Source of the DNA: an uncultured Lachnospiraceae bacterium
GTDB taxonomy: Bacteria > Bacillota_A > Clostridia > Lachnospirales > Lachnospiraceae
Length of the DNA stretch: 6,185 bases
NCBI GenBank assembly: GCA_947175285.1
Contig: CAMWMM010000314.1
Span: forward strand, 1-6,185
Direction: 5' to 3'
Shown piece by piece: positions 1 through 5,403 of the stretch. The notes beneath the pieces are model-generated. The model saw only the letters and a list, made by a program, of their open reading frames with translations, was not told where the DNA came from and did not search any database. Every line of letters starts with the position of its first letter. Position 1 is the stretch's first letter. The position numbers and the translations under genes are program-made.

Positions 1-1834
1 CATGGGAAACATTCGTAATTAACTCCGTTTTCATTCTCTGGCTTTTTACTTCTTCCTCTACTGCTTTCTTAAAGCCGTCCTGAACTTTATACAGTTCTTC
101 CTTATAAGACTCAAAAATCCCGAAGTCCTCATCAAAATCGTTATCAAAATCTCCCTCTGCAATAGAATTGGTTGCTTCTAACAACAACTCATACTGCGTC
201 TGAATTTTATATATATATTTCTTCAGAAAATAATACAGCGCTGCAATATACGCAATCAGTCCAAAGATTCCGAAAACCCAGAACAGGCATGCCGTTGCCA
301 AAAGGCAGAAATTGATAAAAAGGAGTTTTCGCAGCAGCACATTCATATCTCCGCTCAAATCAAGTTCAAGAGCCTCTTCTTTAAACTTCCGGTATGTCTT
401 TTTGCCGAAACCGAATATGTTAGCGCAGACTATATAGAGAAAAGATCTTTCCTTTATATATTTTTTCAGTCCGTAAACGATATCCGAAAATCCCAGGCAG
501 CAGAAATACCATGTTCCGAATGAAATGGCAAGAAAGCAGAAGCAGAGAGCATTCTTAATAATCTCATATTCCATTCCCAATTCCAGATTTACCGGAAAAG
601 CGTCATTGATAAACTCTAATATACTGTCATTTCCAACACTCGTAACGAACTCCAGAATCAATTCGCCACCACAGACAAATATGATAAAAGAACCTATGAT
701 AGCAATTGCCTCAATCGGCGTTTTTCTCTCCTTTTTGCCGGCAAGCACCTGCGGTCTGCACAGGGCAATCAGCATAACAAGAGCGAAAATAACAAGCAGA
801 AATACCAGATAAACATTTATCACACCTGCCTGCCCGTAGCTGTAATATTGCGGATAGGGACCAAAATTTTGACCCAAATAGGCTCCTGCATATCCTCTGT
901 TTTGAAATCTGCCCATCTGCTCTTTTGTAATCGCATAGATAAAAACAGCATTTGCCGGTTTTTTCTGACTGAGTGTCAGTAATTTTTCTATATTATCCGT
1001 ATCCTTATAATAAAAAGCATACGCCTCCTTTGCATCCCGTCCATTTAAAAGATAACCGTTCTGTCCGCGCTCTGTTTTCTGCAGCGTCTTTAAGAGTTTA
1101 TCAGCATCCTGCCCTTTCACGCCGGTATTCTGGAGCTTTCCCGCTTCATCATAATCCATTATGACATAATAGACATAGATGTCATCAGCGTTGGCAGAAG
1201 CTGCTGCGCCAGAATCTGCATTAACATAATCTGCGGCATCCACAGCGGATAATAGAGACTCTATCGGTCTCGTTGTATTTTTCAGTTCCGTGCCCGTACT
1301 TTTATCAAGCACATAATAATCCATGTTTTCTTCGATATCTTCCAGATAAGAGCCATGTATTTCTTTCGCAGCGTACTCTATCTGACTTACATAAACCTCA
1401 AATATGCTCTGATAATTTCTCACATAACCGCTCACATCTTGAAAATCCGCATTATTTAACGTCGCCTTCTCTAATAAATCTGCTTTCATTTTCGCCTGCT
1501 CTTCGGGCGTTGCCGTTATCAGATCATCGCACGTTTCCAGTTCTTTTTCCAGATACAGCTCTTCGTAGGTATAAGTCTTCGCGCCGCTCCTATCCAGAAC
1601 ATTCTTGTAAAGCCCGTAATTGCAATGAATAAGCGATGCAAGAAACCTCTCGCTTTCGATACTGCTGCTGCCCGCCTCTTCATAATTGGTTCTTGCCTTT
1701 TTATCAAACTCTGGCATCAGCGCCGTATAAAGCGCCGCCGCAATCACAACAACAAAAATACCTATCCACTTCGCTCCGTTTCCTTTTTTATATGTGCCGC
1801 TTTTATTACCATTTTTCAATTTTGTATCCAACAC
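1..1834 (-). CDS. Sensor histidine kinase, N-terminal part (cut at left window edge)
   Basis: Membrane sensor kinase of a two-component system; by position it should phosphorylate the response regulator just upstream. The frame stays open for 611 codons to the edge. Visible order: basic N-terminus; TM1 about residues 23-40 (WIGIFVVVIAAALY); an unrecognised extracytoplasmic region about 41-338; TM2 about 340-361; TM3 about 374-392; TM4 about 428-450; a hydrophobic block about 503-538 that is probably a two-helix hairpin; then a HAMP-like linker (SIAEGDFDNDF) and the start of the dimerisation/phosphoacceptor domain, MKTELITNVSH. The final His, codon 4..2, is the predicted phosphorylation site. 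The catalytic ATPase domain lies outside the window. No ATG precedes TM1. A GTG at 1834 lies 6 bases after AGGTGG (1841-1846); a TTG at 1831 is an equal alternative. The gene overlaps the regulator by about 29 bases, which suggests translational coupling. The kinase call is strong, the ligand is unknown and the exact start is uncertain. Confidence 0.9.
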   Translation of the reverse strand, partial: MLDTKLKNGNKSGTYKKGNGAKWIGIFVVVIAAALYTALMPEFDKKARTNYEEAGSSSIESERFLASLIHCNYGLYKNVLDRSGAKTYTYEELYLEKELETCDDLITATPEEQAKMKADLLEKATLNNADFQDVSGYVRNYQSIFEVYVSQIEYAAKEIHGSYLEDIEENMDYYVLDKSTGTELKNTTRPIESLLSAVDAADYVNADSGAAASANADDIYVYYVIMDYDEAGKLQNTGVKGQDADKLLKTLQKTERGQNGYLLNGRDAKEAYAFYYKDTDNIEKLLTLSQKKPANAVFIYAITKEQMGRFQNRGYAGAYLGQNFGPYPQYYSYGQAGVINVYLVFLLVIFALVMLIALCRPQVLAGKKERKTPIEAIAIIGSFIIFVCGGELILEFVTSVGNDSILEFINDAFPVNLELGMEYEIIKNALCFCFLAISFGTWYFCCLGFSDIVYGLKKYIKERSFLYIVCANIFGFGKKTYRKFKEEALELDLSGDMNVLLRKLLFINFCLLATACLFWVFGIFGLIAYIAALYYFLKKYIYKIQTQYELLLEATNSIAEGDFDNDFDEDFGIFESYKEELYKVQDGFKKAVEEEVKSQRMKTELITNVSH

Positions 1835-2513
1835 CCCACACCACCTTTAAATATTTTGGTTCTTTCGGGTTAATTTCTATTTTTTCCCGAATTCTTCTAA
1901 TGTGTACCATAATGGTATCCGTATTAATTGCCTGTTCGTTCCAGACACGCTCATAGATTTCCTCTGCGGAAAACACTCGACCCGGAGATTTCATTAAAAG
2001 CAGAAGAATCTTAAATTCCAACGGCGTCAGTTTTACGGGATTCCCGTCAACTGTCACTTCCACCGTATTTTCATTCAGTTCCAGACCGCCTGTTACATAA
2101 ATTTTTTCGCTGTCTGCTCCGCCGTCTACCGCGTCCAGATACTTCCTGTAGCGGCGAAGATGGGAATTCACTCTTGCAAGCAGTTCCATTGTTGTAAACG
2201 GCTTTGTCACATAATCGTCCGCTCCCATATTAAGTCCCATGATTTTATCTACTTCCTCGGATTTTGCAGAAAGCATAATCACCGGAAAATCATATCCCCG
2301 CTCTCTGACTTTCATCATCATCGTAATGCCGTCCATGCGGGGCATCATCACATCCACAATGGCAAGATGAATCTGCTCCCTTTCTATCTGCTCTAATCCC
2401 TCTATGCCATCGGCTGCCTGATATACCTGATATCCCTGATTTTTTAAATATATTTCAATTCCCTCACGTATTTCCTTATCATCCTCTACAATCAAAACAT
2501 GAAATGTGTCCAA
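1806..2513 (-). CDS. OmpR/PhoB-family response regulator transcription factor
   Basis: DNA-binding response regulator, presumed partner of the overlapping downstream kinase. Numbered from the TTG start (235 aa): a receiver domain (about 4-118) with acidic pocket E10-D11-D12, phosphoacceptor D54 in VDVMMPRMDG, S82 in MLSAKS, switch tyrosine Y101 and K104 in the TKPF motif. A winged-helix DNA-binding domain follows (about 138-235), with the family-typical LTPLEFKILLLLMKSPGRVFS stretch and an ending GVGYKIEKW. All catalytic residues are present. An ATG at 2549 would add 12 residues and would overlap the glycosyltransferase stop as TGATG, but it has no ribosome site. The TTG at 2513 lies 6 bases after a very strong GGGAGGAGGGGAGG and begins at the usual point before the first beta strand, so I prefer it. 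It may well control its own operon, but no target site can be proven here. Confidence 0.95.
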   Translation of the reverse strand: MDTFHVLIVEDDKEIREGIEIYLKNQGYQVYQAADGIEGLEQIEREQIHLAIVDVMMPRMDGITMMMKVRERGYDFPVIMLSAKSEEVDKIMGLNMGADDYVTKPFTTMELLARVNSHLRRYRKYLDAVDGGADSEKIYVTGGLELNENTVEVTVDGNPVKLTPLEFKILLLLMKSPGRVFSAEEIYERVWNEQAINTDTIMVHIRRIREKIEINPKEPKYLKVVWGVGYKIEKW

Positions 2514-2519
2514 GCTGTT

Positions 2520-2533
2520 CCTCCCCTCCTCCC
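2520..2533 (-). promoter_or_regulatory. Strong Shine-Dalgarno site that decides the regulator start
   Basis: The minus strand reads GGGAGGAGGGGAGG here, containing a full AGGAGG, followed by AACAGC and TTG at 2513. The site lies inside the extended reading frame that would start at ATG 2549, and no comparable site precedes that ATG. This favours the internal TTG as the real start. Confidence 0.7.
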
Positions 2534-2548
2534 GTCTGTAACCGGACA

Positions 2549-3751
2549 TCAGCCGTTTATAAGCGGGAATGTACTGCGATTATAATTTTGTGTAGCATAA
2601 TTTTGTATAGCAAACCCTAAGCCCGCAGGCTTTAGTTTATTATAATAAATAGCAGCCCATTTAGCAATTTCCCGCATCTCATACTTTCTTGCCGTTTCCA
2701 ATGCACCCTGCTTCAGATATCCCCTCTCCTGCATTAAAAGACTGTTTAGCTGATTGGCATATTCTATTTGTGACACATTCGTCATATATCCGTTTCTGCC
2801 GTTTATTACGATGTCACGGACTCCGGATGCATTCAGTGCAAGTACAGGTACGGCCGCCGCCATTGCCTCTAAAATCACAATTCCCTGTGTTTCCGATAAA
2901 GAGGTAAATAGAAACAAATCCGCAGCGCCACAATAGTTTTTAATTTTCTCATTAGCTACTTTACCGACAAATATCACCTCCTCTTCTATACCCAGCTCCC
3001 GTGCGCACTTACCAAGCTGCTCTTTGTATGGTCCCTCGCCAACTACCGCCAGACGGAAATCAGAATTTCCCATGTCCTTTCGTATGGCAAGCGCCTGTAA
3101 GAGGAATTCAATATTTTTTTCTTTTGCCAGTCTTGACACCGTACAAAACAGATATTTTTTCCCTCTAAGCAGCTTTTCGCGGAGTTCTCTCACTGCATCG
3201 TCATCCGTTTCAAAACTTTCCGGACAAAGTCCCGTAGGCAAAACGGCAATCTTTCTCTTATCCGAAATCTCTTCCAGATACGCCTGCATAGACGGCGTCG
3301 GTGTAAAAATAAGGTCACACTTAAGCATAAAGTGATTCATATAAGCCGGAACAATATCTTTCAGGAACGTTGCTTTAATATAGTGCAGATACTGTTCATA
3401 CCGGGTATGATAAGTAAAGCAGAGCGGCACATGATATTTTTTTGACAGATACAGCGCCGTATTGCCGATAAGCATGGGATGATGTACATGAATCACATCA
3501 AACTTACCCTGCCGAAACTGTTTTTCTATTTTCGCATCCAGAACATTGGGAACGGAAAAGCCGTTTGCTATCCCTTTCACCAATGAATGATAACGCACTA
3601 CATCTGCTTCCTCTTTCTGCTCTTTATAACTTGGTGCGAATATAACGACCTCATGTCCGATTTCCCTAAGTCCCTGGCTCAGACGTTCTATGGAAACAGG
3701 AACCCCTGCCACAAACGGTTTATAACTGTTTGTCATCATTGCAATTTTCAT
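2549..3751 (-). CDS. GT4-family glycosyltransferase, probably a membrane-lipid (diacylglycerol) glucosyltransferase type
   Basis: GT-B fold retaining glycosyltransferase, 400 aa from the ATG at 3751. The N-terminal acceptor domain starts MKIAMMTNSYKPFVAGVPVS, followed by IERLSQGL, a form typical of diacylglycerol glucosyltransferase-like GT4 enzymes. VIHVHHPMLIG (86-96) follows. The C-terminal nucleotide-sugar domain has R207 and K212 in SRLAKEKN, VVGEGP (236-241) and the EX7E motif ETQGIVILE with E287 and E295. The enzyme is expected to act at the inner membrane face, moving sugar from a nucleotide sugar to a lipid acceptor. Donor and acceptor are family-level inference. The usual first Gly of the GG pair is Ala15. 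The reading frame extends back to ATG 3805, but that would overlap the DedA gene. ATG 3763 has GAGAGG only one base away, whereas ATG 3751 follows GGTGAT, so I chose 3751. The gene lies 22 bases after the DedA gene and 35 before the regulator. An unusual tail repeats QNYATQNYN near residue 383. Confidence 0.88.
   Translation of the reverse strand: MKIAMMTNSYKPFVAGVPVSIERLSQGLREIGHEVVIFAPSYKEQKEEADVVRYHSLVKGIANGFSVPNVLDAKIEKQFRQGKFDVIHVHHPMLIGNTALYLSKKYHVPLCFTYHTRYEQYLHYIKATFLKDIVPAYMNHFMLKCDLIFTPTPSMQAYLEEISDKRKIAVLPTGLCPESFETDDDAVRELREKLLRGKKYLFCTVSRLAKEKNIEFLLQALAIRKDMGNSDFRLAVVGEGPYKEQLGKCARELGIEEEVIFVGKVANEKIKNYCGAADLFLFTSLSETQGIVILEAMAAAVPVLALNASGVRDIVINGRNGYMTNVSQIEYANQLNSLLMQERGYLKQGALETARKYEMREIAKWAAIYYNKLKPAGLGFAIQNYATQNYNRSTFPLING
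2582..2611. repeat. 15-bp tandem duplication in the glycosyltransferase tail
   Basis: Two adjacent 15-base units, ATAATTTTGTGTAGC (2582-2596) and ATAATTTTGTATAGC (2597-2611), differ at one position. The unit length is a multiple of three, so the frame is kept, and the encoded protein contains the duplicated block IQNY-A-TQNY. It falls after the last conserved part of the enzyme and probably has little functional effect. Confidence 0.85.
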
Positions 3752-3773
3752 CTTAATCACCATGCCTCTCTCT

Positions 3774-4286
3774 TTAACCTGCCATTCCGGCAAATACGGC
3801 ATCACCCAAAATATATCCTGCTCCTACAAATACCAGATTCCATAAGAAAACACCAAGTGCGGAACTGATTGTGTACTTCATAAAATCGATTTTTAATACA
3901 CCTGCCGGAATAGAAATCAATGTCCTGACCATGGGAATCAATTTACTTAGAAAAATACCGAAGCATCCCCGTTTTCGTATTATTTCAAAGTTTTTCTCAA
4001 TCGGCTCTCTGTGTTTCGGAAACTTTGTCAAATATTTTTCCAAAAGAAGACTTCCTCCTGTCCTGCCGAGAAAATACAAAATCCAGCTGCCGAGTAATCC
4101 TGCCGCTAACGTAATCAACATGACTGCCGGAAAATGAATATTGCCTTTTGCTGCCCATACACCGGACAACGGCATAATCACTCCTGCCGGAAATCCTGGC
4201 ATATTCATATATTCCAGCAATACGATAACAAAAATCGCAACTGCGCCATATTTTGTAAAATAAAATGTTATGGTATCAACGCCCAT
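3774..4286 (-). CDS. DedA/VTT-family integral membrane protein
   Basis: 170-residue multi-pass membrane protein of the DedA (SNARE-associated/VTT) family. Some members recycle undecaprenyl phosphate across the membrane and others affect membrane potential, pH tolerance or antibiotic resistance; this one's substrate is unknown. Visible marks: E25 in VLLEYMNMPGFPAG, the re-entrant-type stretch GFPAGVIMPLSG (31-42), GSWILYFLGRTGG (66-78), and the signature segment LSKLIPMVRTLISIPAG (113-129) with R121, then a final helix about 136-162. Two positions differ from the usual family pattern: the first arginine of the R-x5-R pair is K115, and the acidic residue of PG(E/D) is absent (A34). The ATG at 4286 is well placed, 6 bases after GAGGTGA (4293-4299). 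It is the first gene of the four-gene operon, 22 bases before the glycosyltransferase. Length is slightly short for the family, but all expected parts are present. Confidence 0.92.
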   Translation of the reverse strand: MGVDTITFYFTKYGAVAIFVIVLLEYMNMPGFPAGVIMPLSGVWAAKGNIHFPAVMLITLAAGLLGSWILYFLGRTGGSLLLEKYLTKFPKHREPIEKNFEIIRKRGCFGIFLSKLIPMVRTLISIPAGVLKIDFMKYTISSALGVFLWNLVFVGAGYILGDAVFAGMAG

Positions 4287-4319
4287 CTTTTCTCACCTCA
4301 CTTCTTACGTGTATGCTAA

Positions 4320-4348
4320 CTAATAAAATGGAAATTGACATAAGTAAA
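4320..4348 (-). promoter_or_regulatory. Candidate sigma-A promoter of the DedA-glycosyltransferase-TCS operon
   Basis: On the minus strand a TTTACT (4343-4348) is followed after 17 bases by TATTAG (4320-4325), each matching four of six consensus positions. The predicted transcript would start near 4313, leaving about 27 bases before the ATG and containing the ribosome site. The position is right, just after the upstream terminator, but the boxes are weak and the region is AT-rich, so chance matches are easy. Confidence 0.35.
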
Positions 4349-4351
4349 AAA

Positions 4352-4368
4352 CGAAAGAATTTCTTACG
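4352..4368. promoter_or_regulatory. Near-perfect 17-bp palindrome upstream of the operon, possible operator
   Basis: CGAAAGAATTTCTTACG is symmetric except for one mismatched pair and the centre base. It lies just upstream of the candidate -35 box. Its half-site TTCTTACG (4361-4368) recurs exactly at 4302-4309, between the candidate transcription start and the ribosome site. This is a plausible binding site for the operon's own regulator or another factor. On the minus strand it is followed by a run of T, so a weak secondary terminator is the alternative. Confidence 0.35.
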
Positions 4369-4373
4369 AAAAT

Positions 4374-4405
4374 AGAAAAAAAATCGAGTGCCGATGCACT
4401 CGATT
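4374..4405 (-). terminator. Rho-independent terminator of the SseB-like gene
   Basis: A perfect 10-bp stem, AATCGAGTGC (4382-4391) with GCACTCGATT (4396-4405), has a 4-base loop. On the minus strand it is followed by a run of eight T, two of which pair in the stem. It begins three bases after the SseB-like stop codon and separates that gene from the operon to the left. Confidence 0.93.
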
Positions 4406-4407
4406 CA

Positions 4408-5316
4408 TTAAACAAGATTCATAATCGTTTCTATCTCCGCCCCGTTATCCGGCGCGTCTCCCTTTAACTCATGACTTTTATCCGCACGGACTCTGCCGAT
4501 TTTATTTCCCTTCTCCGCCTTCTCAATCGTATAATAGTCTACCTCTTCCGTATCCCGTTTCCAGACCGCATAGATACGAAGACAGGAACCTGCCGTCACA
4601 TTTTTCTCCGGCATATCGATTCTGGTAATCTGCAAGTTTTCCGTCACATTCAAAGTCATCAGTGAAAAGTCGTCTTCCGCATAAGGAACTTTGATTTCCT
4701 TTGGATAAATGGAAGCGAAAAGAGAAATAAGAAACGCACCTTCCTCTTTTTGCAACTTCTCCAGTCCTTCTTTTTGTTTCTCATATAAAAAACCAGGAAG
4801 CAGTTCATAGGCAGTCCGCCTGTGTGCAAGCTGATGAAACTGCGCTTCCGTCAATTTTACCGTTTTCGTTTGTGCCATCTGGCTTCTCTTCTGCGCCACT
4901 TCCAATATCTGCTTCGGTAAAATAATGTTCTGTGTAAAAGGGTTTAATACAACAGCCTGTACTTTCTCTGCATTAGCCATTGCCATAGATACGCAGGTAA
5001 AAAACGGCAGTGCAAAAACCGCCGGGCTTTTCTGTTTCTCCGGTATCTGTAACTGTGAGGAAAAAATGGGAAGCGCCATCTCTCCGCTCTCCTTTTTCAA
5101 AAGACAGGGAACGATTTTTGTATTTTGAGACACTTTAGCGCCGTTTCCGGCCTTCAAAGCCTCTATCGTTTCCTTGTCCAGATTATCCGGCATCATGGCA
5201 GGCAGATATACCACTGCTTTTTCAAGCTGCTCCATGACTTTTACAAAGTTTTCATTTGTTTTAGACTGCATAAAAGATTGAACAGCCTCTTCCAGTTTAC
5301 TGTTATCTATCTTCAC
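4408..5316 (-). CDS. SseB-like domain protein with an unrecognised C-terminal region
   Basis: 302-residue soluble protein without a signal peptide or membrane segment. The N-terminal part (about 5-135) matches the SseB N-terminal domain pattern: LEEAVQSFMQ, a run of helix to LEKAVVYLPAMMP (31-43), IVPCLLKKESGEMALPIFSS (68-87) and AVVLNPFTQNIILP (121-134). The middle (about 140-195) is charged and helical. The C-terminal part (about 196-302) looks like a separate beta-rich domain (VDYYTIEKAEKGNKIGRV) that I do not recognise. SseB was first named in enteric bacteria, but stand-alone SseB-domain proteins in Firmicutes have no agreed function, and no secretion system is visible here. The start is GTG, with AAGGAG (5327-5332) 10 bases upstream. 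The gene has its own promoter and terminator, so it is probably monocistronic. Confidence 0.85.
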   Translation of the reverse strand: MKIDNSKLEEAVQSFMQSKTNENFVKVMEQLEKAVVYLPAMMPDNLDKETIEALKAGNGAKVSQNTKIVPCLLKKESGEMALPIFSSQLQIPEKQKSPAVFALPFFTCVSMAMANAEKVQAVVLNPFTQNIILPKQILEVAQKRSQMAQTKTVKLTEAQFHQLAHRRTAYELLPGFLYEKQKEGLEKLQKEEGAFLISLFASIYPKEIKVPYAEDDFSLMTLNVTENLQITRIDMPEKNVTAGSCLRIYAVWKRDTEEVDYYTIEKAEKGNKIGRVRADKSHELKGDAPDNGAEIETIMNLV

Positions 5317-5359
5317 AATAACGATACTCCTTCTTGTACGATTTTTTAATTTCCATTAC

Positions 5360-5368
5360 AGTATAACA
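5360..5368 (-). promoter_or_regulatory. Extended -10 promoter of the SseB-like gene
   Basis: The minus strand reads TGTTATACT: a TGN extension followed by TATACT (five of six consensus). A -35 candidate 17 bases upstream, TTTTCT, is poor, as is common for extended -10 promoters. The predicted start near 5353 leaves about 37 bases before the GTG. A short inverted repeat, ATCTT/AAGAT (5371-5382), lies in the spacer. Confidence 0.6.
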
Positions 5369-5403
5369 GAATCTTTTAAGATAGAAAAGCACATTATTGC
5401 TTA

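Noticed and set aside
525..1956. Several plus-strand open frames opposite the kinase and regulator (for example 525-812, 973-1164, 1273-1632, 1636-1956).
   Set aside because: They lie antisense to a continuous, motif-bearing minus-strand frame, show no protein family pattern and have low-complexity compositions typical of shadow frames.
2616..2636. Inverted repeat AAGCC/GGCTT near the glycosyltransferase 3' end as a possible attenuator.
   Set aside because: The stem is only about five base pairs, lies inside coding sequence and has no following T-run.
3752..3805. Longer glycosyltransferase start at ATG 3805.
   Set aside because: It would overlap the DedA coding sequence by 32 bases and add residues (MMPYLPEWQVKERG) before the conserved first beta strand; downstream starts fit the family better.
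4335..4340. Perfect TTGACA on the plus strand in the intergenic region.
   Set aside because: There is no convincing -10 box at the right spacing and no plus-strand gene downstream; it is probably a chance match in AT-rich DNA.
2160..5349. Plus-strand open frames opposite the glycosyltransferase, DedA and SseB-like genes.
   Set aside because: They are all antisense to well-supported genes, lack ribosome sites I can see and have no recognisable domains.
5317..5403. Possible terminator for the AAA/DUF4143 gene in the short gap.
   Set aside because: Only the short ATCTT/AAGAT repeat is present, without a GC stem or T-tract; it is more likely part of the promoter spacer.
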